Assembly (NCBI GenBank): GCA_024226935.1 | Contig: JAAELK010000067.1 | Location: 1 to 54,725 of the forward strand | Origin: Desulfobacteraceae bacterium | Lineage (GTDB): Bacteria; Desulfobacterota; Desulfobacteria; Desulfobacterales; Desulfobacteraceae | Direction: 5' to 3' | DNA: 54,725 nt | Shown here: positions 1 to 9,697 of the stretch, piece after piece | Numbering within the stretch: the stretch's first letter is position 1 | Layout of the letters: each line of letters starts with the position of its first letter | Program-made: the position numbers and the translations under genes | Notes under the pieces: model-generated | What the model saw: the letters and a program-made list of their open reading frames with translations, nothing else | What the model was told of the DNA's origin: nothing | Databases searched by the model: none

Positions 1-132
1 GGAAGTGCTTGAAAAGCAACAAGAACAATAAGAAGTTTGTATGAAATAGGGGATGACCTGCTTGTCTTCTCAGGAGGCAAGCATAGCCCCCTTATAGGGG
101 GTAAAAGGCAAAACCACCTTCTAAGAAGGTGG
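1..132. mobile_element. Candidate end of an IS200/IS605-type element (partial)
   Basis: Three consecutive hairpins lie here: positions 59-83 (TGCTTG...CAAGCA, about 11 pairs counting wobbles), 87-101 (CCCCC-TTATA-GGGGG) and 114-132 (CCACCTT-CTAAG-AAGGTGG). Dense short subterminal palindromes without long terminal inverted repeats are typical of IS200/IS605 ends, and AGCCCCC...GGGGG and CCACCTTCTAAG hairpins resemble right ends next to tnpB. A plus-strand frame from position 2 ends in TAA at 29-31, which could be the last codons of an element gene lying mostly outside the window. The element body is not visible, so the family call is inference. The neighbouring nuclease gene loses family-like sequence exactly at the last hairpin. 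Confidence 0.45.
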
Positions 133-611
133 ATATTTATTGTAAACACAAACGAGTTATTTGCAGATGGATTAGATGTTTTAACTTGAATATGAAAATA
201 GTTGTTATTTTTTCCGGCAATTACATCTATCCCATCATCAACAGCCATTGCTGAGGCATTGAAACCATAAAATAGCAATTCGCTTATTACTGCAGTTTCT
301 CCAGCTTTTCCTGTATATTGACTAGAAACATCTGGTGAAGGCGTTGGAACAGGTTTGATTACAGGCTTCTTTTTTAATTTGTATATACCTCTTTTTAAAC
401 CCCCTGTTTTGCTTTTTACTTTAGAGAAACTTGCTTTGGGTCTTTTTTTTCTAACATCAGCAGATAAAATTGCCGATACTTTATCAGGAAGTTTTTCCCG
501 AGGAATTTGTATGTTTGGAAAACGCTCAATCAGCATTTGTGAAATATTATTTACATGAGCAGCGCCTCTGTAATCTGCCATTACTTCCTTTATTTGCTCA
601 AGAAGAGTCAT
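132..611 (-). pseudogene. PD-(D/E)XK-like nuclease, 3' part lost at the element junction
   Basis: Reading leftward from ATG at 611 (AAGGA seven bases upstream) gives about 160 codons of plausible protein. The first ~60 residues look like a small helical DNA-binding segment (MTLLEQIKEVMADYRG...), followed by a Lys/Pro-rich linker. Then comes a nuclease-like core: GKAGETAV (Glu on a helix), DDGIDVIAG (Asp) and HIQVKTS (Q-x-K), the order expected of a PD-(D/E)XK fold. After FVFTIN the frame stays open to the window edge but runs through the hairpins at 1-132 and no longer looks like this family, whose core normally continues with another strand and helix. I infer interruption by the element. Its target and any restriction or repair role are unknown. 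Confidence 0.5.
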
Positions 612-1052
612 GTGTATTCCTTTTTGTAATGATTTCACCGATCTAACTAAAAGTGTTTATCGTATAGATTTAAATCTTTATGTGATTCTATATATCTTGC
701 ATTTTTTTTAAAGTTCAACAAGGAAATTTAAGTTGAATGTAAAGTTTCTACCTGGATAATACTGCAATTTGATATTATGAATAAAAATTTTGGAAACTCA
801 GTTGATTTTGAGAATGCTCATAGCTCCGCCCCTTCCATTACATGAATTGGGGTGAATAAAAAACCAGGAAAACTCTATAAAGAAACCCGACAAAAAGCAA
901 TTAAAGAAAAGGCTGAATTTTAATTATTTAAAAAATTAAATTTTGAGTGGGAGTTTAAAATCGTTCCTGGGTGTTGTTTTTGTTTTGGTCCTGATAAAAA
1001 ATAGTGCTATTGTACCCTCCTTACATAAGAAGATAGAAAGGATAAAAGAGGT
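612..1052. other. Intergenic region, no confident gene
   Basis: This is 441 bp of AT-rich sequence between the divergent nuclease remnant and the ammonia-lyase. A 22-codon frame from GTG at about 852 (Lys-rich, ending KEKAEF) ends near 922, but it has no good ribosome binding site and is probably chance or a gene remnant. AGAGG just before 1053 serves the next gene. I see no RNA gene. Confidence 0.4.
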
Positions 1053-2255
1053 ATGATGAATGATATTTCCATAAAATCGGTCTTTCCTGAAAAGCGGTCC
1101 CCCATATATCCCGAAGATCTGAAACAACAAAGGGTAAATCAGGTCCGGACTTTCCATGAATCTGTTCCTGGTTATGCGGCTACTTCCCTGCACAGTTTGC
1201 CAGAACTTGCCCGTCACCTGGGCATTAAAAATTTTTATGTAAAAGATGAATCTTCCCGGTTTGGGCTGAATGCATTCAAGTCCCTGGGGGCTACCTGGGC
1301 CCTGGCTCGGATACTGGGTGAAAAACTTGGTCAACCGGTTTCCCGTCTTGATTTTTCTTTTTTTAAACGGCCGGAGATCAAAGAAAAGATACAAGAGATG
1401 GTCTTTGTTTCAGCCACCGATGGCAACCATGGCCGGGGACTTGCCTGGGCCGCTGCCAAACTTGGGTGCAGGGCCGTGATTTTCATGCCCGCAGGTACTG
1501 TTAAAAGCCGGAAGGAAAATATAGAAAAAGAGGGTGCAAAAGTCCAGATCACCGATAAAAATTATGATGATACCGTGCGTCTGGCGGCTGGTGTTGCAAA
1601 GGAAAATGGCTGGACTCTTGTTCAGGACACGGCCTGGGAAGGGTATGAAAAAATCCCTTCCTGGATTGTCCAGGGATATACCACTATGGCGGCTGAAAGT
1701 CTGGAACAGATCATAAGCCTGGGGGACACTCTCCCCACCCATCTGTTCCTCCAGGCAGGGGTGGGTTCCATGGCAGCCGCTGTTTTGGGGTATTATGTCA
1801 ACCTGCTGGATCGATCTTGTCCTTCCACCTTTATTCTGGAGTCGGCAAGGGCCGATTGCATGTATCAATCGGCCCTTGCCGATGATGGCAGGCCGAGGGT
1901 TGTGGGGGGAGAACTGAACACCATCATGGCAGGACTTGCCTGTGGTGAACCCAATCCCTTTGCCTGGCAGATTCTGAGGGATTTTTCCCGGGGGTTTATC
2001 TCCTGTTCCGATGGGGTGGCTGTCCGGGGGATGCAGGTTCTTGCTAATCCAATGCCGGGGGACAATTCCATTGTTTCCGGGGAGTCAGGTGCCGTGGGGC
2101 CTGGGCTTGTTCATTGTCTGATGACAGATCCAAAATTTTCAGATTTGAAAGAAAAAATGAATTTAACCCTGGATTCTTCGGTTCTGTGTTTTAGTACAGA
2201 AGGGGATACTGATCCTGTAAATTACCAGAAAATTATCCATGGATCTAAATTATAG
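1053..2255 (+). CDS. dpaL: Diaminopropionate ammonia-lyase (PLP-dependent)
   Basis: This 400-residue protein is a fold-type II PLP enzyme that cleaves 2,3-diaminopropionate to pyruvate and two ammonia (YgeX/DpaL family). The PLP lysine is K76 in NAFKSLGA, preceded by the family's VKDES segment. SATDGNHGRGLAWAA is the family's equivalent of the Asn-loop that holds the cofactor phosphate. GVGSMAAAVLGYY and the SGESGAVG segment near residue 345 are also characteristic. Length matches the family (about 400). ATGATG at 1053/1056 follows AGAGG; the first ATG is used here but the second is equally good. It stands alone, 85 bp before uvrB, with no transporter or regulator beside it. The role is likely catabolism of an amino acid or protection from the toxic diamino acid. 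Confidence 0.9.
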   Translation: MMNDISIKSVFPEKRSPIYPEDLKQQRVNQVRTFHESVPGYAATSLHSLPELARHLGIKNFYVKDESSRFGLNAFKSLGATWALARILGEKLGQPVSRLDFSFFKRPEIKEKIQEMVFVSATDGNHGRGLAWAAAKLGCRAVIFMPAGTVKSRKENIEKEGAKVQITDKNYDDTVRLAAGVAKENGWTLVQDTAWEGYEKIPSWIVQGYTTMAAESLEQIISLGDTLPTHLFLQAGVGSMAAAVLGYYVNLLDRSCPSTFILESARADCMYQSALADDGRPRVVGGELNTIMAGLACGEPNPFAWQILRDFSRGFISCSDGVAVRGMQVLANPMPGDNSIVSGESGAVGPGLVHCLMTDPKFSDLKEKMNLTLDSSVLCFSTEGDTDPVNYQKIIHGSKL

Positions 2256-2340
2256 ATTTCGATTTTTGCCTTGATAATAAACGATAAGGTCTTAATTTAA
2301 ATGGGTGTTTGGGTAACTTAAAAACAGGGGAAAAAATAAT

Positions 2341-4335
2341 ATGGGTCTATTTAATCTGGTATCGGAGTTTTCACCCACCGGAGATCAGCCTGGGGCCATT
2401 GAAAATCTGGCAAAGGGTGTTCTGGATAATAAAAAGCACCAGGTGCTTTTAGGGGTGACAGGTTCCGGTAAAACATTTACCATGGCCAATGTCATTGAAC
2501 GGGTTGAAAAACCCAGCCTGATAATTGCCCCCAACAAGACCCTGGCCGCCCAGCTTTATAATGAGTTCAAGGCTTTGTTCCCTGATAATTGTGTGGAATA
2601 TTTTGTCAGTTATTATGACTATTACCAGCCAGAAGCCTATCTTCCGTCCAGTGACACCTATATTCAGAAGGATTCATCCATCAACGAAGTTATTGATAAG
2701 ATGCGTCATTCCGCCACTCGGTCGGTTCTTGCACGAAAAGATGTCATCGTGGTGGCTTCTGTCTCCTGTATTTACGGCCTGGGGGCGCCGGAAGATTATC
2801 TGGCTTTGAGGGTTTCTCTTTCCTGTGATATGGAAATTTCAAGGGAGCAGCTCGTTGCACGGTTTGTGGATATCCAGTATACAAGGAATGATACGGATTT
2901 TCACCGGGGTGTCTTCCGGGTCAGGGGGGATCGCCTGGAGATTTTTCCTGCCTACGAGGAAGACAAGGCCGTGCGCATCGATTTTTTCGGAGATACCATT
3001 GAGCAAATTTCAGAGATAGATCCCTTGCGGGGGGATATCATAAAATCATATGACAAGATGGTGATCTATCCTGCATCCCATTATGTAACTAAAAAACAGA
3101 CCCGGAAAAAAGCGGTTGAAAGTATTATTGAAGAGTTAAAAGAACGCCTGGAATTTTTAAGATCTCAAAATCGCCTGGTTGAAGCCCAGCGTCTGGAGGA
3201 AAGAACCCAGTATGATATTGAAATGTTAAATGAAATTGGGTATTGCAATGGCATTGAAAACTATTCCCGTCATCTCACGGGACGTGCCCCCGGGCAGCCG
3301 CCTCCCACCCTGTTGGATTATATCGATGATAGTTTTTTGTTGTTTTTTGATGAAAGCCATATTTCAGTATCCCAGCTGGGAGCCATGTACAAGGCCGATC
3401 GGTCCAGGAAAGACACCCTTGTAAGCCATGGGTTCAGACTCCCTTCGGCCATGGATAATCGTCCTCTTCAATTTGAAGAGTTCAGGGCCCTGGTTCCCCA
3501 GGTCATTTATGTTTCAGCTACTCCTGCAGATTATGAAATGGAACGGGCGGGGCAGAATGTGGCAGAACAGATTGTCCGTCCCACGGGTCTGCTGGATCCT
3601 GAAATAGAGATCAGGAGTGCCAAAACCCAGGTGGATGACCTCTATGAAGAGATACTTAAGCGGGTGGAAGCCCATGAAAGGGTGTTGGTCACTACCCTGA
3701 CAAAGCGCATGGCAGAAGATCTCACGGATTATTATGCAGATTTAGGTATTAAGGTTAAATATCTGCATTCCGATATCGGTACCATGGAAAGGATTGATAT
3801 TATCCAGGATCTTCGCCGGGGGCTTTTTGATGTACTCATCGGCATCAACCTGCTCAGGGAGGGACTGGATATTCCGGAAGTTTCCCTGGTGGCCATTCTG
3901 GATGCCGATAAGGAAGGCTTTTTGCGTTCTTACCGGTCCTTTATCCAGATATTTGGCCGTGCAGCAAGGAATGTGTTTGGCAGGGTGATCATGTACGCGG
4001 AAAAAAAGACCGGTTCCATGAAAAAAGCCCTGTCTGAAACCGATCGTCGCCGGGAAATTCAAAGAAAATATAATACCCAGCACAATATCGTGCCGGCAAC
4101 CATCCAAAAAAAGATCAAGGCCTTTGATTATACCAGGAAAAAAACCCAGGAGGGTCAGGTTGCAGCTGCTGTCAATGAAGAGATCAGGTCCTATGGGAAA
4201 GAAGAGCTGGATCTTGATGATATAATCAAAGACCTGGAATACAAGATGAAACAGGCCGCCGAAAACCTGGAGTTTGAAGAGGCCGCCCAATACCGGGATA
4301 AAATCAGAGAATTGAATAAGATAAAGAATAATTAA
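2341..4335 (+). CDS. uvrB: UvrABC excinuclease subunit B
   Basis: UvrB is the damage-verifying DNA helicase-like ATPase of nucleotide excision repair; it receives damaged DNA from UvrA and recruits UvrC. The 664-residue protein is full length. Walker A is GVTGSGKT at residues 38-45. The beta-hairpin that threads the damaged strand is [10 protein letters not shown] at about 91-100. The DESH box precedes [10 protein letters not shown]. Helicase motifs V/VI are [17 protein letters not shown] and QIFGRAARN. The C-terminal UVR coiled coil (about 625-660) binds the homologous segment of UvrC. GGGGAAAAAATA precedes the ATG. uvrC follows after six bases, so the two are co-transcribed and probably translationally coupled; this uvrBC pairing without uvrA is common in this phylum. 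Confidence 0.97.
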   Translation: MGLFNLVSEFSPTGDQPGAIENLAKGVLDNKKHQVLLGVTGSGKTFTMANVIERVEKPSLIIAPNKTLAAQLYNEFKALFPDNCVEYFVSYYDYYQPEAYLPSSDTYIQKDSSINEVIDKMRHSATRSVLARKDVIVVASVSCIYGLGAPEDYLALRVSLSCDMEISREQLVARFVDIQYTRNDTDFHRGVFRVRGDRLEIFPAYEEDKAVRIDFFGDTIEQISEIDPLRGDIIKSYDKMVIYPASHYVTKKQTRKKAVESIIEELKERLEFLRSQNRLVEAQRLEERTQYDIEMLNEIGYCNGIENYSRHLTGRAPGQPPPTLLDYIDDSFLLFFDESHISVSQLGAMYKADRSRKDTLVSHGFRLPSAMDNRPLQFEEFRALVPQVIYVSATPADYEMERAGQNVAEQIVRPTGLLDPEIEIRSAKTQVDDLYEEILKRVEAHERVLVTTLTKRMAEDLTDYYADLGIKVKYLHSDIGTMERIDIIQDLRRGLFDVLIGINLLREGLDIPEVSLVAILDADKEGFLRSYRSFIQIFGRAARNVFGRVIMYAEKKTGSMKKALSETDRRREIQRKYNTQHNIVPATIQKKIKAFDYTRKKTQEGQVAAAVNEEIRSYGKEELDLDDIIKDLEYKMKQAAENLEFEEAAQYRDKIRELNKIKNN

Positions 4336-4341
4336 AAACCC

Positions 4342-6153
4342 ATGAACCGGACTCTCCAGGAAAAATATAGTCAGTCCCCCCACAGTCCTGGGGTTTATTT
4401 GATGAAAGATGCCGGGGGAAAAATTATCTATGTGGGAAAGGCCAAGGATCTTAAAAAAAGGCTGGCTTCATATTTTATTTCAAAGCAGGACCCGGGTACG
4501 AAAACGGCAGCTCTTATCGGGATGATCGATGATTTTGATCTGGTGATTACAGCATCGGATCATGAAGCCTTTATTCTTGAATCCAATCTTATCAAGGAAC
4601 ACAATCCAAAATACAATGTTCTCTTAAAGGATGGGAAAAATTATCCTCTGCTGCGCATCGATATGAATGAAACCTACCCCGGCATCCAGCGGGTAAGGAA
4701 AATTAAAAATGACCATGCCCATTACTTTGGGCCCTATTCTTCTTCCCTGAGTGTTAAGAGGACTTTAAAGCAGATTCAAAAGATTTTTAAACTCAGAAAA
4801 TGCCGGAACGCCCAGTTTAAAAACAGGTCCAGACCATGTCTCAACTATCAGATAAAAGCCTGTCTGGGAGTTTGCTGTAATGAGGTTGCTGAATCGGAAT
4901 ATAAAAAACAGGTAAAGGATGCCATCCTGTTTTTAAGGGGAAAATCCCGCCAGGTGGTAAAGAGGCTGGGAGATGAAATGAAGGCCCATGCGGATGTTCA
5001 GGAATTTGAAAAGGCTGCCCAGGTAAGGGATATAGTCTTTGCCATTAAAAATATAATGGAAAAACAGGTGGTGGTGTGTTCGGACATGGAAGACCGGGAT
5101 GTCATGGGACTTGCTTGGGATAAGACAAAAGCCGTGGTTGCTGTGATGATGGTCAGGTCCGGTCTTTTGGTGGATACGGTCCATTATGCTCTGGATTTGG
5201 GGTTTAAGGCTCCGGACGAAGTTCTTTGTGCCTTCGTGGATCAATATTATAAAAAGACCCAGGATGTACCGGCCTTTGTCTTATTGAATCAGGAAATTGA
5301 AAGCAAAGGAGAAATTGGGGAATATCTTTCCCACCGCCGGGGAAAAAAGACGGTGGTCCATTGTCCTGTCCGGGGCGATAAAAAACGGTTGGTGAATCTG
5401 GCTGTTGTAAATGCATCCCGGGAACTTGAAAAGATTCTGCTCAAGGAGGAAGAGGCGTTGGCATCTCTGGTTTTGTTGAAGACTCTCATGGGGATGGAAA
5501 ATTTACCCCAACGTATTGAGTGTTTTGACAACTCCAATATATCCGGGCAGGATCCTGTTTCTTCCATGGTGGTATTTACAAACGGCAGGCCGGATAAGTC
5601 TGCCTATCGGAAGTATATTATCCGGGATATTGAATTCCAGGATGATTATGCCTATATGTATCAGGTTCTCCAACGGCGGTTTTCGAAAACCCAGGCAGTT
5701 TGGCCCGATCTTTTGGTGGTGGACGGAGGAAAGGGTCAGTTGGGTATGGCCATAGCCGTGTTAAAAGACCTGGGTATCGACCAGTCTTTTGCCCTGGCAG
5801 GTCTTGCCAAGAAAGACAAGGCAAAGGGTGAGGTTTTTGATAAGATATATGTGCCGGGGAGGTCAAATCCCCTGAATACAGGGCAAGCTCAAAAAGCTTT
5901 GTACCTGCTGCAGCAAGTAAGGGATGAGGCCCATCGATTTGCCATAACCTTCCAGAGGAAACGACGGGAAAAACGGGGTCTGGTTTCTATTCTCGATTCC
6001 ATTCCCGGCATCGGCCCGGCAAAGAAAAAAATGCTGCTCATCAGGTTTAAAGGGATTGAAAACATGAAGAAGACTTCTTTAGAAGAGTTATCCTCCCTTC
6101 CCGGAATAACCGGAAAGACGGCAAAAATTTTATTGGATAGATTGAATGGCTGA
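4342..6153 (+). CDS. uvrC: UvrABC excinuclease subunit C
   Basis: UvrC makes both incisions flanking a lesion held by UvrB. The 603-residue protein shows the N-terminal GIY-YIG nuclease (SPGVYLMKD...IIYVGKAKDLKKRL, residues about 14-95). A Cys-rich segment (CRNAQ...CLNYQIKACLGVC) follows, where many UvrC proteins carry an Fe-S cluster. Next are the UVR motif (about 205-240), the RNase H-like endonuclease half (ECFDNSNISGQDPVSSMVVF and LLVVDGGKGQLGMA supply acidic residues) and a C-terminal helix-hairpin-helix pair (SIPGIGPAKKKMLL, SLPGITGKTAKILL). It starts six bases after uvrB without a clear ribosome binding site of its own, consistent with coupling. It is convergent with the following FapA-family gene. 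Confidence 0.96.
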   Translation: MNRTLQEKYSQSPHSPGVYLMKDAGGKIIYVGKAKDLKKRLASYFISKQDPGTKTAALIGMIDDFDLVITASDHEAFILESNLIKEHNPKYNVLLKDGKNYPLLRIDMNETYPGIQRVRKIKNDHAHYFGPYSSSLSVKRTLKQIQKIFKLRKCRNAQFKNRSRPCLNYQIKACLGVCCNEVAESEYKKQVKDAILFLRGKSRQVVKRLGDEMKAHADVQEFEKAAQVRDIVFAIKNIMEKQVVVCSDMEDRDVMGLAWDKTKAVVAVMMVRSGLLVDTVHYALDLGFKAPDEVLCAFVDQYYKKTQDVPAFVLLNQEIESKGEIGEYLSHRRGKKTVVHCPVRGDKKRLVNLAVVNASRELEKILLKEEEALASLVLLKTLMGMENLPQRIECFDNSNISGQDPVSSMVVFTNGRPDKSAYRKYIIRDIEFQDDYAYMYQVLQRRFSKTQAVWPDLLVVDGGKGQLGMAIAVLKDLGIDQSFALAGLAKKDKAKGEVFDKIYVPGRSNPLNTGQAQKALYLLQQVRDEAHRFAITFQRKRREKRGLVSILDSIPGIGPAKKKMLLIRFKGIENMKKTSLEELSSLPGITGKTAKILLDRLNG

Positions 6154-6159
6154 TAAAAA

Positions 6160-6192
6160 AATTAAACCTTGAGCTTTTCGGCATGTTTAATT
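6160..6192. terminator. Weak hairpin between convergent genes
   Basis: AATTAAAC (6160-6167) pairs with GTTTAATT (6185-6192) around a 17-nt loop, overlapping the stop of the minus-strand gene. An A-rich run lies on the left, which would give a U-rich tail for minus-strand transcripts. The stem is short and AT-rich, so termination is only suggested. Confidence 0.3.
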
Positions 6193-7968
6193 CTGGACGA
6201 TCTTGAAGCCTCCACGATCGTTATAGGTGCAGGCTATTTTTACGAATGTATCTTCACTTGTTTCTGATTCAATCAATAATTGCGGTTTTTGAGGAAAGTC
6301 TTCTTCTTCTGTCCCGGTGTAGAGTTTAATTGTTGCAGCCCGTCTGAGAAGGCCTTCAATGGTCAGGGACATTGTTGACATTTTTAGTTCGGCTTCTTCA
6401 ATTTTTTTGGTGAGTTCTTTTGCCATTGCCTTGAACTCTTTGTTTTTTTTCGGTATGATTTTGAGGGTCTCCAGTCGTTTTTTCATTATGGAGACCTCCT
6501 TTGTGTTCATCAGTTTTTCAATGGCTGCCAATTCAGTATCAAGGGTTTCAAAATCCATAGTCCGGGTTGCAAGGATGAGGTTTTTCATATTATCTAAGAG
6601 TTGTGGGTTCTTTTTAATGGCGTTTGTTAGTCGCTTGAGTTCTCGGTGAAAATTTTCCATCCCTTCTTTTTCCTCTTCGCCCAGGGCGAGACTTTCCTTT
6701 TCCAGGTTTGTCAAGGATTCAATCAGGGTATGTCTTTCGGAAAAGAGTTTGCGTCCAAAATAGACGATGTTATCCCCGCCAAAATAGATGTTTTTCAGGC
6801 AGATTGTTTCTGCATCCAGGGTGTTGGTGGTCATGATTCCCTTGGTTTTTTCAAATGAAATAGTTGGTGCAAAAAGGGTGGAATCCACCAATTCATCCAA
6901 AATAGTAATGGTTCCTGTTTTCGAGGTTAAGGTTGCATTTCTGGCGAAATGAAGGGTGATATCTTTTTGAGCTGTAACCTTGCTGTCCGGCATTATGATA
7001 TGGAGTTTTGCCTGGTCATCTGTTTCAATTTCGCCGCCTTCCATGATGTTAGCTTCCACCATTCCCATGGCTCTGATTTTGAATTCGCTGCAGATGGTAT
7101 CAATTTTCATACTGATGGGGCAGACAAATTTGGTTCCAATATTTCCAGTGGAATAATCCAGGCGTTTGATATTCAGTTGATCGCTGATTTCAATATCCGT
7201 TATTATGTTATGGTCCCGGCTTAATAATACTACTCCGGTTTTATTGGCTGTAAGTAAATATCCTATCTTTGTTTCATCCTTATACAGGCGATCCACCCCT
7301 CCGTTCAGGTTTAATTCAAGGGGCAGCGCCTTGGGAACCGGGATGATCTTACCATCATATTGCATGCCGGGTTTTCCCTGGACTGCCGTGGTGATGAAAA
7401 ACAGTTCATCTCCCGCCTTGACAATGGGGAATTTGTTGATTTCTCTGAAGTCAATGTCTCCCCCTTTTTTAATGATTCCAGGGCAGGATTCAGAATCAAA
7501 AAATGACTTGGTAATGCTTCCATCCTGGCTGGGTATTTCTGGTGTTCCTTTGATCGATAGGTGAAGAAGCTTGTGGCTGAGTATTATTTCCAGAGTGACG
7601 CTTAGTCTGGATAGTTCTGTATCTTCTGTCTCGTCCAAAGATAGTAATTGCTTTTCTAATTTTACCTGGTTGCCTTCCGGAATCTTCCGGGTCAGCATTT
7701 TGTTGAGGTTTAATACAATTTGGGAGCCCTTGATAGAGAACCGGGGGAACAATTGCAGCAGGGCCTTAAGGATGACGGAATCCGGAAACTGTTCCCGGTT
7801 TATCTGTAAATTAAAGTTGATTTTGTCATCGTTTTTTGAAACGGCGTTAAACAGGTTGCTTTCAAGGATATCCGCCTTATTTTGAAGTCTTTCTTTAGTG
7901 ATTGCTGGTTTTTGAGAATCCATTTGCAAATCCTTAAAAACAGGTTTGATTTTGAGCCGGACAGGCAA
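6187..7968 (-). CDS. FapA (DUF342) family protein
   Basis: This 593-residue soluble protein belongs to the FapA/DUF342 family, an extended beta-helix with a flanking coiled coil. The conserved core runs from about residue 175 (FPIVKAGDELFFI, QGKPGMQYDGKIIPV) through the stacked beta-repeats MGMVEANIMEGGEIETDD and KDITLHFARNATLTSKTG. The C-terminal 170 residues are strongly helical and charged (coiled coil). The N-terminal ~170 residues are divergent. Vibrio FapA binds IIA-Glc, but most homologues have unknown roles, often linked to motility or the cell surface. It is divergent from the S1 protein across 185 bp that must hold both promoters. I infer only a scaffold-like role. Confidence 0.75.
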   Translation of the reverse strand: MPVRLKIKPVFKDLQMDSQKPAITKERLQNKADILESNLFNAVSKNDDKINFNLQINREQFPDSVILKALLQLFPRFSIKGSQIVLNLNKMLTRKIPEGNQVKLEKQLLSLDETEDTELSRLSVTLEIILSHKLLHLSIKGTPEIPSQDGSITKSFFDSESCPGIIKKGGDIDFREINKFPIVKAGDELFFITTAVQGKPGMQYDGKIIPVPKALPLELNLNGGVDRLYKDETKIGYLLTANKTGVVLLSRDHNIITDIEISDQLNIKRLDYSTGNIGTKFVCPISMKIDTICSEFKIRAMGMVEANIMEGGEIETDDQAKLHIIMPDSKVTAQKDITLHFARNATLTSKTGTITILDELVDSTLFAPTISFEKTKGIMTTNTLDAETICLKNIYFGGDNIVYFGRKLFSERHTLIESLTNLEKESLALGEEEKEGMENFHRELKRLTNAIKKNPQLLDNMKNLILATRTMDFETLDTELAAIEKLMNTKEVSIMKKRLETLKIIPKKNKEFKAMAKELTKKIEEAELKMSTMSLTIEGLLRRAATIKLYTGTEEEDFPQKPQLLIESETSEDTFVKIACTYNDRGGFKIVQN

Positions 7969-8084
7969 TATATCGTAAATATAATTTTATGAAGTCTTAT
8001 TTAATATATATACAATCTCTTCGTATCTTACTATGTTATGGCAAAACTTGCAAAAGTCTTTTTTAAAAAGTCCTTTTTTTTTGC

Positions 8085-8111
8085 TTTACACTGGAACCTG
8101 TAAGGTATAGT
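8085..8111 (+). promoter_or_regulatory. Candidate sigma-70 promoter for the S1-domain gene
   Basis: TTTACA (8085-8090) and TATAGT (8106-8111) are separated by 15 bp (16 if CTTTAC is taken as -35), about 40 bp before the ATG at 8154. GGGAGAAGG supplies the ribosome binding site. The spacing is slightly short, so the call is tentative. Confidence 0.35.
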
Positions 8112-8153
8112 ACACAATCAGAATATAATAATATTTGGTTCGGGAGAAGGAAA

Positions 8154-9608
8154 ATGACAGAGAGATTTAAAGACAATGCTCCAGAAGATTTAGATGATAT
8201 AAGCTTTGAGGAACTTTTTAATTCCTATGATACAAAGATTAGCCGGGAACTTAAACAAGGAGATATGGTTACAGGAAAAATTATCTCCATTGGCAAGGCC
8301 AGTGTTTATATTGATACCGGGACTAAAAGTGATGGGGTTGTTGATAAAATAGAGCTTCTGGATGAGAATGGAGAATTTCCTTTTCAGGTTAATGATTCTA
8401 TAAAATTATACGTGGTTTCCCTGAGTGAAAGTGAAGTTATTCTTTCCAAGGCATTATCCGGAGCTGGAAAAGCAATTATGCTGGAAGATGCCTCCCGGAA
8501 TAAGACCCCCGTTGAAGGCAAAGTGACCGGTGTCATCAAAGGAGGGTTTAATGTAGACATCCTTGGAAAAAGAGCATTTTGTCCTGTCAGCCAGATGGAT
8601 GTTTCCTATGTGGAAAACCCGGAAGATTATGTGGGCCAGACACACCATTTTTTGGTTTCCCGGTTTGAAGAAAAGGGTAGAAACATTGTGGTTTCCCGCA
8701 GGGACCTTCTCAATGAACAGATTAAAGAGGAACAAAAGGCATTTTTGGCAAAGGTTTCTCAAGGAGATATTGTCCAGGGGTGTGTAACTAAACTCATGCC
8801 CTTTGGTGCATTTATTGAACTTGCGCCGGGGGTTGAAGGCATGGCGCATATTTCGGAGTTGAGTTGGTCCCGGGTGGAAAAACCGGATGAGGTTCTCCAG
8901 CCTGGAGATCTTGTGCGGGTCAAGTTGCTTAAAATTGAGTCCAAAGAAGGGGATACTCCCAAGATCTCCCTTTCTATTAAACAGATGGATGCAAATCCCT
9001 GGGATAATATGGGAACGGCATTTAATCCTGGAGATCAGGTTACGGGAAAAGTGGTTCGTCTGGCTTCTTTTGGAGCATTTGTGGAAATTGCTCCCGGGGT
9101 GGACGGCCTGGTTCACATCAGTGAAATGAGTCATACCAAAAGAGTCCTCCGGCCGGAGGATGTGGTCAGGCAAGGAGAACAGGTCCAGGTGGTGATAAAA
9201 ACCATTGACCAGGAGAGTAAACGGATCTCTTTGAGTATCAAGGATGCCCTGGGAGATCCCTGGACCGGGATTACTACCAAATACATACCGGGATCGATGG
9301 TGAATGTCACCCTTGAAAAGAAAGAAACCTTTGGTTTTTTCATGAATTTTGTTCCGGGTGTCACAGGATTGATGCCCATGTCAAATATTCGCAACTCCTC
9401 TTCCAGTGCAAATTATGACAAATTGAAACCCGGTGATTCGATTGATCTACTCATCCAGGAGGTGGATGAGGATAATAGAAGAATCACCCTGGCATCTCCG
9501 GATCAAAAAGATTCAGAAGATTGGAAATCCTTTGCTCCTACCCAGACAAAAAATACCCTGGGAACCATGGAAAGCCTTTTTCGCGAGGCCATGAATAAGA
9601 AAAAATAA
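8154..9608 (+). CDS. S1 RNA-binding domain protein (ribosomal protein S1-like)
   Basis: The 484-residue protein is built of S1 (OB-fold) repeats. They begin near residues 36 ([18 protein letters not shown]), 122 ([15 protein letters not shown]), 204 ([20 protein letters not shown]), 289 ([20 protein letters not shown]) and 376 ([20 protein letters not shown]). Repeats 3 and 4 are the most canonical, with [10 protein letters not shown] and [10 protein letters not shown]. Ribosomal S1 of Gram-negatives usually has six repeats and about 550 residues, so this is a shorter paralogue or a lineage-specific S1. It likely binds mRNA at the 30S subunit or acts as an RNA chaperone. It is monocistronic: its own promoter region upstream and a hairpin directly after it. 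Confidence 0.85.
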   Translation: MTERFKDNAPEDLDDISFEELFNSYDTKISRELKQGDMVTGKIISIGKASVYIDTGTKSDGVVDKIELLDENGEFPFQVNDSIKLYVVSLSESEVILSKALSGAGKAIMLEDASRNKTPVEGKVTGVIKGGFNVDILGKRAFCPVSQMDVSYVENPEDYVGQTHHFLVSRFEEKGRNIVVSRRDLLNEQIKEEQKAFLAKVSQGDIVQGCVTKLMPFGAFIELAPGVEGMAHISELSWSRVEKPDEVLQPGDLVRVKLLKIESKEGDTPKISLSIKQMDANPWDNMGTAFNPGDQVTGKVVRLASFGAFVEIAPGVDGLVHISEMSHTKRVLRPEDVVRQGEQVQVVIKTIDQESKRISLSIKDALGDPWTGITTKYIPGSMVNVTLEKKETFGFFMNFVPGVTGLMPMSNIRNSSSSANYDKLKPGDSIDLLIQEVDEDNRRITLASPDQKDSEDWKSFAPTQTKNTLGTMESLFREAMNKKK

Positions 9609-9622
9609 GCTTTATATACGAT

Positions 9623-9667
9623 CCCCCTACACCCGTGTTATGAAAAATCTATCACGGGTGTAGAGGG
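9623..9667. terminator. Hairpin between convergent genes
   Basis: CTACACCCGTG (9627-9637) pairs perfectly with CACGGGTGTAG (9653-9663) around a 15-nt loop. Flanking CCCC and GGG extend the stem past a one-base bulge. No U-run follows on either strand, so it may be a transcript-end stabiliser rather than a classical intrinsic terminator. Confidence 0.5.
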
Positions 9668-9697
9668 AACCCCAGGGTTATCAGGGTTGCATTTAAA

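Noticed and set aside
936-1394. Long minus-strand frame opposite the start of dpaL
   Set aside because: It is antisense to a clear PLP enzyme, has no family features, and follows from the codon bias of the true gene.
3742-4383. 213-codon minus-strand frame opposite uvrB
   Set aside because: The true gene is unambiguous on the plus strand; the antisense product is a low-quality Ile/Phe-rich sequence.
8454-9173. 239-codon minus-strand frame inside the S1-domain gene
   Set aside because: It is a shadow of the repeated S1 domains, with no ribosome binding site or recognisable motif.
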